From Nocardioides stalactiti (GTDB lineage Bacteria; Actinomycetota; Actinomycetes; Propionibacteriales; Nocardioidaceae): DNA of 64,000 nucleotides. Position 1 is the first letter of the stretch, and every line of letters starts with the position of its first letter. The notes beneath the pieces are model-generated. The model had not been told where the DNA came from. It searched no databases and saw only the letters and a program-made list of their open reading frames with translations. The DNA lies in assembly GCF_014180715.1 (NCBI RefSeq), contig NZ_JACEFC010000004.1:1-64000 (forward strand), written 5' to 3'. Made by a program: the position numbers and the translations under genes. This document shows positions 7,247 to 15,425 of the stretch, one piece after another.

Positions 7247-9361
7247 ATGCGCGTCAGCCGCTCGGAGGCTGCTGCTTGCCCGAGGCAGAGCTCGTCGACG
7301 TACGCCGTTCGCGGACGTCGAGCCATCGCGGTCGCCGCCGCCATCACGGCGCTGGCCGCCACCGCAGTGCTGGCCGCGCCCGCGGCCCACGCCGAGGACG
7401 GCTTCGACATCGACTCCACCAGCCGCTACGTCCTCGACGCCAAGGACGAGGTCGTCCGGGCCACGATGACGGTGACGGTGACCAACGAGAAACCGTCCTA
7501 TCGGACCGGCAACTACATCCAGTACTTCTACCTGCCCTCCCTCACCATCCCGGTCCCCGTGGATGCGGCTCAGCTGACGGCGGTCTCCAACGGCGCGCCG
7601 CTCTCGGTGACCCGGGAGCCCACGAAGGACCCGAGCACGTCGCTCGCGACCATCGACTTCCCGTCCAACCTGCTCTACGGCCAGAGCCGCACGATCACCC
7701 TCTCGTTCGTCCTCGAGGGCGAGGAGCCGCGCTCGAAGAACCAGACCCGGGTCGGACCCGGCTACGCGACGTTCGCTGTCTACGGACGCGGCGACCCCGG
7801 CCAGAACACCGTCCAGGTGGTGCTGCCCGAATCGATGACCTTCGATGCGACCACCAACGCCTTCGACGGCGGCGAGGGCAGCGAGGGCAGCAAGACCCTC
7901 ACCTACACCGCGACGGCCGACACCGGGGACTTCGGCTTCTGGGCGGTGGTCTCGGCCCGCGACCTCGAGATCGCGCGCACCAGGACGGTGCAGCTCGGCG
8001 ACCAGGACGTGGAGGTGCTGGCGTTCAGCGACGACAAGCAGTGGTTGCGCTTCGTGTCCTCGCGGATGACCTCGGGGGTCCCGGTGCTTGAGGAGCTGGT
8101 CGGCACCCCGTGGCCGGGCGGGCTCACGACGGTCCGCGAAGACCTGTCCGTCAACGTCCGCGGCTACGACGGCTGGTTCGACGGCTCGGACAACTCCATC
8201 ACGATCGGCGAGGGCCTCGACCAGGAGCTGCTCTATCACGAGCTCCTGCACGCCTGGGCCTCGTCGAACGCGTTCGAGGAGCGGTGGATCTACGAAGGGA
8301 TCGCCCAGTACGTCGCCGCGCAGGCCGTCGCGACCCAGGGCGACAAGCCGGCCCGACTGAGGCCGGTCTCGACCACGAGCAAGCACGCCGTGCCGCTCAA
8401 CACGTGGGACGACGCGGGTGAACGCGTCCAACCGACCGACGGCTACGGCTACCCCGCGTCGTACCGCACGATGACGGCGTTGCTCGACGACATGGACGAC
8501 GACACCCGCAGCAAGGTGCTGGCCGCGGCCATCGCCGGGGAGAGCGCGTACGGCGTGCCTGGCGAGATCCGCCTGATGGTGAGCCGCACCGGATGGCGGC
8601 GGTTCCTCGACCTGGTGCAGGTGCTGGGCCGCGAGGACCGGGCCCCCCGGGTCTTCAGCGAATGGGCGCTCACGCCGAGCGAGCGCACGCTGCTCCAGGA
8701 CCGCAAGCGCTCCCTCGCGGACTACGAGGACGTCGACGCCGCCGACGGCCGATGGGTGCCGCCCGTCGGGGTGCGTACGGCGATGACCGACTGGGAGTTC
8801 GACGACGCCCAGCAGGCCCTCACCCAGGTCGCCGACCTCGGGCCGGCGGTCGTGAAGGTCCAGGAGGCTGCCCGGCGCCACGACATGAAGGTCCCGGAGC
8901 AGGTGGTCGCGCTCTACCAGGACGCCGACGGCGAGGCCGACTACGACGAGCTCTCCGACACCCTGCCGAAGGCGGCGACGGCGGTCGACGCCGTGGGCAC
9001 GGCCGACGCGGCCGCAGCCGAGTCGCGCAACCCCGTGGCGGGTCTCGGCGCCCTCGGGCTCGGCCTCGACGACAAGGCCGCCGAGGCCGACGACCTCCTG
9101 GCCGAGGGAGATCTCGACGGCGCCACGTCCGCGGCGCGCGAAGCGTCCGACGCCGCGGAGCGGACCACGCTCGTGGGTGGAGGTCTCCTCGCCGGCGCGC
9201 TGGTGCTGCTGGTCGGCTCGGCGCTGCTCGTCCGCGCGCTGCTGCGCCTACGAGCCCGCCGGCGCGCCCGGCGGCGGCAAGCGCGGGCCGACGCAGCCCC
9301 GGCGTACGCCGGTCAGGACGAGTCGAGCGACGCGATGAACGACGGGGCGCACCAGCGGTAG
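7247..9361 (+). CDS. Secreted, C-terminally anchored zincin-like metallopeptidase
   Basis: A 704-residue protein. An Arg-rich N-terminus precedes a Sec signal (AVAAAITALAATAVLAAPAAHA, residues ~26-47). A beta-rich domain covers ~50-260. The catalytic region carries YHELLHAW with the HExxH at ~331-335 and WIYEGIAQYVA about 15 residues later, supplying the likely third zinc ligand as in gluzincin or M1/M61-like enzymes. A helical domain covers ~500-620. The C-terminus has a membrane helix (LLAGALVLLVGSALLVRALL) and an Arg-rich cytoplasmic tail. ATG 7247 follows GGGGGGA. The substrate is unknown, probably proteins at the cell surface. The HExxH-to-Glu spacing is shorter than in thermolysin. Confidence 0.7.
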   Translation: MRVSRSEAAACPRQSSSTYAVRGRRAIAVAAAITALAATAVLAAPAAHAEDGFDIDSTSRYVLDAKDEVVRATMTVTVTNEKPSYRTGNYIQYFYLPSLTIPVPVDAAQLTAVSNGAPLSVTREPTKDPSTSLATIDFPSNLLYGQSRTITLSFVLEGEEPRSKNQTRVGPGYATFAVYGRGDPGQNTVQVVLPESMTFDATTNAFDGGEGSEGSKTLTYTATADTGDFGFWAVVSARDLEIARTRTVQLGDQDVEVLAFSDDKQWLRFVSSRMTSGVPVLEELVGTPWPGGLTTVREDLSVNVRGYDGWFDGSDNSITIGEGLDQELLYHELLHAWASSNAFEERWIYEGIAQYVAAQAVATQGDKPARLRPVSTTSKHAVPLNTWDDAGERVQPTDGYGYPASYRTMTALLDDMDDDTRSKVLAAAIAGESAYGVPGEIRLMVSRTGWRRFLDLVQVLGREDRAPRVFSEWALTPSERTLLQDRKRSLADYEDVDAADGRWVPPVGVRTAMTDWEFDDAQQALTQVADLGPAVVKVQEAARRHDMKVPEQVVALYQDADGEADYDELSDTLPKAATAVDAVGTADAAAAESRNPVAGLGALGLGLDDKAAEADDLLAEGDLDGATSAAREASDAAERTTLVGGGLLAGALVLLVGSALLVRALLRLRARRRARRRQARADAAPAYAGQDESSDAMNDGAHQR

Positions 9362-9380
9362 CTCGACCCCGGTCGGGACG

Positions 9381-10301
9381 TCACGTCCGGAGGTGCGCAG
9401 CCAGCTGAGCGGCAAGCTCCACCGACGCTTCGATCTCCTCACGCCGGATCGAGACACTCTCCACGTTGAGACCGAACGGCACCCCGAGCCGCCGGCAGTA
9501 GTCGATGAGCTCTACGGCTGTCGTCGCAGCTTGGTCCGACGAGGCCGCCAACGGGTTGTTCGAGTGCCGGAGGTCGTTCTCGATCCACCGCGGGACGTCG
9601 ACCCCCAGCCAGCGCAGGAAGTCGAGGGTCTTCATGGATCCGCAGACCGAGAACGTGAACACGATCGGCACCGGGTCGAGCCCGCGTGCCTCGCACTCGT
9701 AGCGGTAGTCGGACACGAGGTTCTTGGCCGCGTTGACGTCGTACACGACTTGGGTCACGAAGAACCGGCAGCCGGCCTCCTGCTTCGCGATCAGGCGGAG
9801 GTGCTCGTTCTCGCGGCGACTGTGCCGCTCCGGGATCGCGACGCCGCCGAGGAGCAGGTCCGGGTTGAGGTCGGCGCGCATCGCCTGTGCGTCGACGAGC
9901 GAGACGGCAGGAGCCGCACCACTCGACGCAGCTCCGACCATCACCGTCAAGGTACGGCGAGGGTCCTGGTCCGCGATCCAGGTCTGCAGGTCCTCGCGCC
10001 GGTACTTCCCCACCGCGCGGTAGATGATCACCGGCGTCTGCCACTGCTGAAGGTGGTCGGCCCGAAACTGGGCCGGGTCCACCGTCGGGCTGAACGGGAA
10101 CGGACGCTCGGCCGGGTTGCGGGAGCTCTCGTCGTCGATGTCGTAGAGAACCAGGCCATCGAGGTCGAGGTGGTCCAGCCGGTCGATCGTGGCCTGCGCG
10201 ATCGCCGGCAGCCGCTCGGCAGGCGTCGACTGTCGGGGAGGGGTGATCGCGAAGAGCACGAACTCTCCCTGACCAGAGCTCAAGCGAGCGGCGAGATCCA
10301 C
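9381..10301 (-). CDS. Methylenetetrahydrofolate reductase family protein
   Basis: A 306-residue protein with MTHFR/MetF TIM-barrel features: an early FAITPP segment, a substrate-region LLLGGVAIPERH, and the diagnostic FFVTQVVYD strand (residues ~185-193). The canonical reaction is FAD-dependent reduction of 5,10-methylene-THF to 5-methyl-THF for methionine synthesis. No methionine genes are nearby, and the sequence is an outlying member (VVYD instead of the usual aromatic pair after TQ), so the physiological reaction is uncertain. The GTG at 10301 has a TACGGT hexamer 7 nt upstream, fitting a leaderless transcript. It converges with the metallopeptidase gene, leaving a 19-bp gap. Confidence 0.7.
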   Translation of the reverse strand: MDLAARLSSGQGEFVLFAITPPRQSTPAERLPAIAQATIDRLDHLDLDGLVLYDIDDESSRNPAERPFPFSPTVDPAQFRADHLQQWQTPVIIYRAVGKYRREDLQTWIADQDPRRTLTVMVGAASSGAAPAVSLVDAQAMRADLNPDLLLGGVAIPERHSRRENEHLRLIAKQEAGCRFFVTQVVYDVNAAKNLVSDYRYECEARGLDPVPIVFTFSVCGSMKTLDFLRWLGVDVPRWIENDLRHSNNPLAASSDQAATTAVELIDYCRRLGVPFGLNVESVSIRREEIEASVELAAQLAAHLRT

Positions 10302-10308
10302 ACCGGGG

Positions 10309-10314
10309 ACCGTA
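10309..10314 (-). promoter_or_regulatory. -10-like hexamer of a leaderless promoter (MTHFR-like gene)
   Basis: On the minus strand TACGGT lies 7 nt before the GTG at 10301. Confidence 0.35.
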
Positions 10315-10319
10315 GCGGG

Positions 10320-11066
10320 TCAGGACCTCGTCAGCGGCGGCAGGGATGAAGGCGGCGGCGGAGCCACGATGTAGCCGTCCTCGAACGAGCCGTACACCTG
10401 CAGAGCGTCCCGGCGGTGGTGCCACAGCCAGGCCAGGTGCGCGCACAGGATGGCGTCCAGCTCGTCCTCGATGCGCGTGAGGTCACCCGCTCTCGGGTCC
10501 GCCACGATCGCGGTCAGCTCTGCCCAGCGTGAGCTGTCAGCCAGCCGCAGCTCAGCGATCGAGGCGAGCTCCCGCACCAGCTGTGCGAACCCGTCTGCGC
10601 GAGTGGGTCCCGATTTGTAGAGGATGCGCTCCGCAAGTCCGAACAGTCCCACCATTGCCGGGTGCGGATACACCTCGACGCACACCGGGGTCTCGACGCT
10701 GCCCCGGGACGCTGGGTCCACGGCCCACCCGAACCGTTCCGCGAGAGTCGCGGCCCGCGGCGGGTCGAACTGCGGGCGGCTGCGGTTGGAGGAGTGTGCG
10801 CCGATCTTGTACCGCCAGAACGCTCGAGAGATCTCGGTCTCGCACCGCCGCTGACCAGAGTCGTTCGGAACGATCAGCGGGGCGTCCACTGCCACCACGA
10901 TCACGTCCCCGGCGTTGCTCGCCAGCCACTCACCGATCTCGTCGTTGGTCCGCACGACGCCGGACCGGACCAAACGCCCCGAGTCGTCGACCACGGCGAT
11001 GCCGGTCCGCGCCTTCGTGCCCCACGCAAGGTCGAGCCCGACGAAGCCGCGCTGCGTCGAGGTCAC
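10320..11066 (-). CDS. DUF429 domain-containing protein
   Basis: A 248-residue soluble protein. GFVGLDLAWG near the N-terminus, the VVVAVDAPLIVPN strand (residues ~56-68) and the CVEVYPHPAMVGLFG segment (~128-142) match DUF429, a family with an RNase H-like fold and a conserved early Asp pair. DEL-DAILCAHLAWLW near the C-terminus supplies the usual late acidic residue. Function is not established; a predicted nuclease is the common description. The start codon GTG 11066 sits 6 nt behind a TAGGCT hexamer. The gene ends 18 bp before the start of the MTHFR-like gene in the same direction, but that gene has its own hexamer, which lies in this gap. Confidence 0.75.
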   Translation of the reverse strand: MTSTQRGFVGLDLAWGTKARTGIAVVDDSGRLVRSGVVRTNDEIGEWLASNAGDVIVVAVDAPLIVPNDSGQRRCETEISRAFWRYKIGAHSSNRSRPQFDPPRAATLAERFGWAVDPASRGSVETPVCVEVYPHPAMVGLFGLAERILYKSGPTRADGFAQLVRELASIAELRLADSSRWAELTAIVADPRAGDLTRIEDELDAILCAHLAWLWHHRRDALQVYGSFEDGYIVAPPPPSSLPPLTRS

Positions 11067-11072
11067 GGGCCG

Positions 11073-11078
11073 AGCCTA
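11073..11078 (-). promoter_or_regulatory. -10-like hexamer of a leaderless promoter (DUF429 gene)
   Basis: On the minus strand TAGGCT lies 6 nt before the GTG at 11066. Confidence 0.4.
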
Positions 11079-11103
11079 GTTGGCCGGTTCCGTGCCCGCG
11101 CCG

Positions 11104-11955
11104 TCAGCTGAAGCCGCCGACCTTCATCGCCATGAGCTGGCCGCCCTCGACCCTGATGGCGGTGCGACCGCGGCAGAAGACCCGCACGGTGCCGCCTTCG
11201 GGCCCGATGATGAGTCCCCCGTTCATCGTCATCGAGTGGGCGTCGCCGTTGTCGTAGGCCGATGTCCCGCCGATGTACTGGTCGTATCCCTTGCGGAGCT
11301 CGCAAGAGATCCAGGAGCCGTCCGCGAGCGGGTCGTGCACGCCGTTCATGGAGACCGTGATCGCCCAGTCCCCTGGAGCAAGCGGCTTCTCCAGCATCAC
11401 CTGGAAGATGCCGCTGTTCAGCTGGTACGGCCCGGCGAAACCGAACGTCACCGTCGAGATCCCGGCCGGCCCCTGCGGCCCCTGCGGCCCCTGCGGCCCC
11501 TGCGGCCCCTGCGGCCCCTGCGGCCCCTGAACGCCCTGCGGCCCCTGCGCCCCTTGCGCACCCTGGGGTCCCTTCGGTCCGACCGCACCACGCGCAGCGA
11601 GCAGCCCCCAGCTGTCCGGAGTCGCCGACGGCCGTTGACCGGTCGACCTCACACTGGCGACATAGCTGGCGCCGGCGTAGGTCACGACGTCCAGCGCGGC
11701 GTACGACGTCGTACTGGCCCACGCTCCTCGGTAGCGGTAGCCCTTGGTCCATGCCACGGTCGTCTCCGACCCCGTGCACTCGTCACCGGCCTGGACGTCG
11801 ATGATCCGGACGGCGCCGCTGGTCTTGTTCACGCACCCGGTGAACGTCCCTGCCGGGGACGGGATCGACGCGGTGGCGACCCCGCCCACCAGGGCGACGC
11901 TCGCCGCGAGGGCGCCGAGCGGCCACACGCGGCCGCCGAAGCTCAGCCTGGTCAT
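11104..11955 (-). CDS. Secreted collagen-like triple-repeat protein
   Basis: A 283-residue protein starting at ATG 11955 behind GGAGGTGG. Longer readings of this frame are not supported. Residues ~10-30 form a signal peptide ([17 protein letters not shown]). A cysteine-containing segment ([16 protein letters not shown]) and a carbohydrate-binding-like [19 protein letters not shown] segment follow, then a Gly-X-Y collagen-like rod from ~125 to 165 dominated by Gly-Pro-Gln triplets, and a C-terminal globular domain with two Cys. Bacterial collagen-like rods form trimers without hydroxyproline, with the globular domain as the trimerisation or binding unit. The rod is coded by near-perfect 9-bp tandem repeats, so allele length may vary. 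It is transcribed divergently from the anchored protein at 12247. Confidence 0.85.
   Translation of the reverse strand: MTRLSFGGRVWPLGALAASVALVGGVATASIPSPAGTFTGCVNKTSGAVRIIDVQAGDECTGSETTVAWTKGYRYRGAWASTTSYAALDVVTYAGASYVASVRSTGQRPSATPDSWGLLAARGAVGPKGPQGAQGAQGPQGVQGPQGPQGPQGPQGPQGPQGPAGISTVTFGFAGPYQLNSGIFQVMLEKPLAPGDWAITVSMNGVHDPLADGSWISCELRKGYDQYIGGTSAYDNGDAHSMTMNGGLIIGPEGGTVRVFCRGRTAIRVEGGQLMAMKVGGFS
11468..11530. repeat. 9-bp tandem repeat coding Gly-Pro-Gln triplets
   Basis: Six perfect copies of GGCCCCTGC run from 11468 to 11521, and a seventh differs in its last base. The unit is three codons, so slippage keeps the collagen-like frame. Confidence 0.9.
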
Positions 11956-12043
11956 GACGCCACCTCCAGGGCGGCACGACAGAAGGTGGTGACGGGGCCC
12001 GGCTGGTCCGGTGTCGAGATGAGGGAGTCCATGCTCTGATGGC

Positions 12044-12070
12044 GTTCCGTCCCCACGGAACACCGTTCCG
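12044..12070. promoter_or_regulatory. Palindromic element upstream of the collagen-like gene
   Basis: GTTCCGT (12044-12050) and ACGGAAC (12055-12061) form a 7-bp inverted repeat across CCCC, and a third GTTCCG half-site follows at 12065-12070. It sits in the 291-bp divergent region, so an operator is plausible; the regulator is unknown. Confidence 0.35.
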
Positions 12071-12246
12071 CGGCGGACTCCGGCGAGCCAACGAGGCCTG
12101 GGGCCGGCCACTGGCGGAGCCGCACGCTGCTGCCCGGCGTACGCGCTCCTGCCGAGACGGCAGCGGACGTCCACCCCGATCTGCGGACAAGGGAGCTGTC
12201 GGCGCCTAGCCTCGAGGACACTGTCCGATCGCACGTGGGGATCTTC

Positions 12247-12972
12247 ATGGAACAAGAGCAGGTCGTCGCCGAGCTCGCCCGCCTCGCCGAGGAAAACAGG
12301 CGGCTTCGAGCCGACGTCACCCGACTCAGCACGGAGCGAATCCCGCACGTCGATCGATCGAGCCGACGTCGGGACCGACGCCTCACCCTCGCGTATCTCT
12401 TCGTCGCGATCTTCTCGGTCGGCCTAGCCGGACTCGCCACCGCTACAGCGCTCCCCGGGACCGACACGGTCGACGGCGGTGACATCGTCAACGGCACGGT
12501 GAGCACCAGCGACGTCAAGGACGGGACCCTCGGCGCAGCGGACGTCAAGCAGTCAGCGTGGGTGAACCTGGCAGCCAATCCCACGAGCGGTGGCGAGCCA
12601 TGTGGAAACGGCGTCACCGCCACCTTCTGTGGCGTCTCTGACAGGAAGTGGGCGAACTACGGCGACGGGTTCCAGGGTGCTCGGTTTTCCAAGGACCTCA
12701 CCAACCGAGTCCACCTCGAGGGCCTGGTCAGGGAGGTTTTCTCACCCGAGTACCAGGGGGGCATCGCGCCCACTCCGATCTTCGTCCTGCCGGCTGGTCA
12801 TCGCCCCGCAGCCACGCTGATCTTCTCGGCGGACTGTGCGACCGCCGAGGGCCCCAGTCACGCTCGGATCGACATCTTCCCGAACGGCAGGGTGGTCAGC
12901 AACACCGACGTGGGCTGCTCCACCAGCGGGTACGTGTCCCTCACCGGCATCAGCTTCCGCGCGGGCCGATGA
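12247..12972 (+). CDS. Membrane-anchored extracytoplasmic protein of unknown function
   Basis: A 241-residue protein from ATG 12247, which follows a purine-rich GTGGGG. A short helical, charged N-terminus (residues ~1-35, coiled-coil-like, [16 protein letters not shown]) precedes one membrane helix (~49-68, [20 protein letters not shown]). Outside it is an [20 protein letters not shown] block, a short motif recurring in actinobacterial surface and collagen-associated proteins, then a beta-rich domain with four Cys, likely two disulfides. It is divergent from the collagen-like gene and may share regulation with it. No enzymatic motif is visible. Confidence 0.6.
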   Translation: MEQEQVVAELARLAEENRRLRADVTRLSTERIPHVDRSSRRRDRRLTLAYLFVAIFSVGLAGLATATALPGTDTVDGGDIVNGTVSTSDVKDGTLGAADVKQSAWVNLAANPTSGGEPCGNGVTATFCGVSDRKWANYGDGFQGARFSKDLTNRVHLEGLVREVFSPEYQGGIAPTPIFVLPAGHRPAATLIFSADCATAEGPSHARIDIFPNGRVVSNTDVGCSTSGYVSLTGISFRAGR

Positions 12973-13133
12973 CGGGGGCAACCCACGGAGTCCAGCGCCA
13001 CGTCGGCTCGTCTACGTTCGACCGGGTCGGTCCATGCGGCGCACGGTTGCGGTATCGCGGGCGTGGTCCCAGACGACACTGAGACCGTCGCATGCCTGGA
13101 TGCCGTCACCGCCCGCGTGGCATCAGCGGACGC

Positions 13134-13766
13134 TCACCACGAGTAATAGGCCTTGACGCTGACAAACCCGGCTGGGAAGCGGGTGGGACCGGGGATGGTC
13201 GTCGTGCCCCGCCCAGGAACCTCGATGAGATCGCCCAGGGGACGCACGTCGACGGCTTGCTGGGACTGGCCTGGCACGGGGTCCTCGTACTCGACGAGCG
13301 CGACTCGGACGCCCACCGTTTCGCGGCTGATGTTCGTCAGCCGCACGTAGTCGTACCGGTATCCCGGCGGGACCACATTGCCGGCCGCGTCGAGCCTGTC
13401 GGTGAGGACCACGTCGCGAACCTTCGTCGGGGAGGGCACCTGGGTGATCTGCTGGACGTCCACCCGGACATCGGCCACGTCACGGAAACCGGGGCCGTGG
13501 AACGCGAGGATGTCGATGACCGTGAGCTTCGGGGGAATCACGTGGTTCCCGATCTCCGTGCCATACGCAGTCGTGGTCCGCACACCCCGGAGCTCGCGCC
13601 CGTTCGCATCCACAGGGGTGAACGCCAGCCGCAGGGCGACCGCTGATGAACCACGGTTCTTGATCGACAGCGTCTGGTCGATCACGCCGGTCGAGGCGAG
13701 GCGCTCGTACCGGAACCTCAGGTCTGCCGCCGACGTTGCATCGCCCGAACGCGTCCTCCAGCCCAC
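13134..13766 (-). CDS. Hypothetical beta-rich protein
   Basis: A 210-residue protein with no signal peptide or membrane helix in the chosen frame. It appears to hold two similar beta domains: residues ~15-60 (IDQTLSIKNRGSSAVALRLAF) and ~110-170 (YRYDYVRLTNISRETVGVRVAL). Both resemble the immunoglobulin-like folds of extracytoplasmic proteins that describe how a property behaves between strands (the FxLYD type), but I cannot name a family. The start GTG at 13766 has TAGGTT 7 nt upstream and a perfect 21-nt palindrome abutting that hexamer, so regulation by a DNA-binding dimer is likely. Both flanking intergenic regions are short. Confidence 0.5.
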   Translation of the reverse strand: MGWRTRSGDATSAADLRFRYERLASTGVIDQTLSIKNRGSSAVALRLAFTPVDANGRELRGVRTTTAYGTEIGNHVIPPKLTVIDILAFHGPGFRDVADVRVDVQQITQVPSPTKVRDVVLTDRLDAAGNVVPPGYRYDYVRLTNISRETVGVRVALVEYEDPVPGQSQQAVDVRPLGDLIEVPGRGTTTIPGPTRFPAGFVSVKAYYSW

Positions 13767-13773
13767 GGCGTCG

Positions 13774-13779
13774 AACCTA
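13774..13779 (-). promoter_or_regulatory. -10-like hexamer of a leaderless promoter
   Basis: On the minus strand TAGGTT lies 7 nt before the GTG at 13766. Its first base is shared with the palindrome at 13779-13799. Confidence 0.4.
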
Positions 13780-13799
13780 GCCGATCTCTGAGATCGGCT
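13779..13799. promoter_or_regulatory. Perfect 21-nt palindrome: operator or terminator
   Basis: AGCCGATCTC and GAGATCGGCT flank a single central base. It abuts the -10-like hexamer of the gene at 13766, which favours an operator. It also lies 16 nt past the stop of the DUF222 gene, so it could act as a terminator. Confidence 0.45.
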
Positions 13800-13814
13800 G
13801 ACTCGTGGGGAGGT

Positions 13815-15266
13815 TCAGGTCCGGGGCCGGTAGTCCAGACCCGTGCCGAGGTAGATCTCGCCGATCACCCGGCCCTCGGCGGAGCGGAGAAGCTCGACCT
13901 TGCGGGTGCCGGAGGCGGTGACCAGGCGGGCGAGGCCGTGCGGCGTCACCCAGCGGTAGGCGCCGAGCGCGAGCTGGTGGACCTGGTAGCCCTGATGGGT
14001 CTTGGCGCGGTGGTGCTTGCGGGTCAGCGGAGCGTCGTTGTGGTCGCCGGTCTGGCCGGGCGGGCCGCCGGAGACGTACGGCGTCGCGTGGTCGTGGTCG
14101 AGCCGCTGCAGGCCGCGGCTCGTGGAGTGCGGGAAGACGTCGCCGCGGGTGCGGAGCAGGGTGCGCTCCTTGACCGCCGTCGGGTGCTCGTAGCCGTTGA
14201 CGGACTTCGTCTCGCCGAGGTCGATCACCGGCTGGACCAGCACCTCGCGGCCGTCGACCAGCTCGCTGAGCTGGTCGAGCACGATCGGGCCGACGCCCTC
14301 GACCTGGGCGACCCCGGGGACCTGGCCGCAGAGGACCCGGTCGGTCACGTGGACCACGATCTTGGCCGGACGGCGCGGACGCTTCGGCGATGCGGACGGT
14401 GCAGGCGGTGCGGAAGGAGCCGGCGACTCCTCCTCGACCGGACCGGCGTCCAGCTCGTCGAGGAACGCCACCGCCTGGTGCGGGTCGGTCGTCAGCATCT
14501 CGAACGCGGCGACCCGGCACTCGGCGTGCGTAGGCCGGTGGCCGTCGTCGTCGGGCTCGGTGTGGTCGAAGATCGCCCGCGCCAGGTCGTCGATGTTCTC
14601 GTCGCAGCGGATCGCCGACCCGCCCGACAGCTTGGCGCTCACCCGCAGCGTCGCCGGCTCCCCGGTGACCTCGTCGATCGTGTCGCCCTGGCGGCGCTTG
14701 GACAGCCACACGCCGGTGCGCTGGGCGTCGGCCTCGACCAGCGCTCGGTGCTGCTCCGGGTCGGCCTCGATGATCTTGGCCTCCGCGATCGCCAGCAGCC
14801 GGGCCGGCGACTCCTGCACGGCCGCGGCCACTGCGGCGTCCACCTTCGCCACCTTGTCCTTCGCCAGCCGACGGGAGTCCTTGGCGATCTTGAGCGCCAC
14901 CCACGCCTCGACCTGGAGCCGCTGCACGGCCGCCCACAGCAGGGGCAGCCGGTGCGTCAGGTCGAGCACCGAGGCCGCGTAGTTCTCGGTCGAGACCGCG
15001 CCGGCGAAGCGGGCGATCGCGAGCTCGGCGAAGCACAGCTCGGAGACCTCCGGCGTGCCCTCTCCCCCGATGCGCAACAGCCGGTCGCCGCCACGGCTCG
15101 GCGGCACCGCCCCGGGCAGCGACTGCGGGTCGACCGTGTGGAGGCTGCACCAGTGCCCCACCATCCGCATCTCGGCGACCTCGCCCGACCGGCGCGCGCG
15201 GACCTGCTCCTCCATCGCGGCCAGCGTGGCGGCCGCGTCGAGGGTGGTGAGGTCGGCGGGGTTCAT
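13815..15266 (-). CDS. DUF222/HNH endonuclease-like protein (13E12 repeat family)
   Basis: A 483-residue protein. The N-terminal helical DUF222 domain (~1-330) is typical of the 13E12 family, and a Pro/Ala/Ser linker lies near 265-290. The C-terminal HNH region has LDHDHATPY (~400) with GDHNDAPLTRKHHRAKTH beyond it, giving the paired His/Asn metal site. The family is abundant in actinobacteria; its substrate is not established. ATG 15266 has GAAGGAC upstream. A perfect LexA box (15281-15296) lies 15 bp before the start, predicting induction by DNA damage. Divergent from the SDR gene at 15426. Confidence 0.85.
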   Translation of the reverse strand: MNPADLTTLDAAATLAAMEEQVRARRSGEVAEMRMVGHWCSLHTVDPQSLPGAVPPSRGGDRLLRIGGEGTPEVSELCFAELAIARFAGAVSTENYAASVLDLTHRLPLLWAAVQRLQVEAWVALKIAKDSRRLAKDKVAKVDAAVAAAVQESPARLLAIAEAKIIEADPEQHRALVEADAQRTGVWLSKRRQGDTIDEVTGEPATLRVSAKLSGGSAIRCDENIDDLARAIFDHTEPDDDGHRPTHAECRVAAFEMLTTDPHQAVAFLDELDAGPVEEESPAPSAPPAPSASPKRPRRPAKIVVHVTDRVLCGQVPGVAQVEGVGPIVLDQLSELVDGREVLVQPVIDLGETKSVNGYEHPTAVKERTLLRTRGDVFPHSTSRGLQRLDHDHATPYVSGGPPGQTGDHNDAPLTRKHHRAKTHQGYQVHQLALGAYRWVTPHGLARLVTASGTRKVELLRSAEGRVIGEIYLGTGLDYRPRT

Positions 15267-15280
15267 GGGTTAAGTCCTTC

Positions 15281-15296
15281 TCGAACTGGCGTTCGA
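15281..15296. promoter_or_regulatory. LexA (SOS) box
   Basis: TCGAACTGGCGTTCGA matches the mycobacterial/actinobacterial SOS consensus TCGAAC-N4-GTTCGA at every fixed position. It lies 15 bp upstream of the DUF222/HNH start codon. Several 13E12-family genes in Mycobacterium tuberculosis are known to be LexA-controlled. Confidence 0.85.
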
Positions 15297-15396
15297 TTGC
15301 AAGAGCAAAGGCGCTTCTGTGGATGACTGGTGGGCTCTAGCGGAAAATTGGTGGGCGGCGCCGAGAGGTTGCGCGAACGCCTGCCGTCCGGCATGC

Positions 15397-15414
15397 TGAA
15401 TGAACATTCATTCA
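15397..15414. promoter_or_regulatory. TetR-type operator before the SDR/TetR operon
   Basis: TGAATGAA and TTCATTCA are perfect 8-bp inverted half-sites around a 2-nt centre, ending 11 bp before the ATG at 15426. The form is typical of TetR-family operators; the TetR gene at 16355 is the obvious ligand, giving autoregulation (inference). Confidence 0.7.
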
Positions 15415-15425
15415 GAGGAGCAGAC

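Noticed and set aside
6656-8881. A 741-residue minus-strand open frame
   Set aside because: It lies opposite the metallopeptidase gene, whose signal peptide, HExxH motif and anchor are all in the plus frame.
11468-11530. Repeated units resembling a small array
   Set aside because: They are 9-bp codon repeats of the collagen-like rod, without spacers, so not a CRISPR array.
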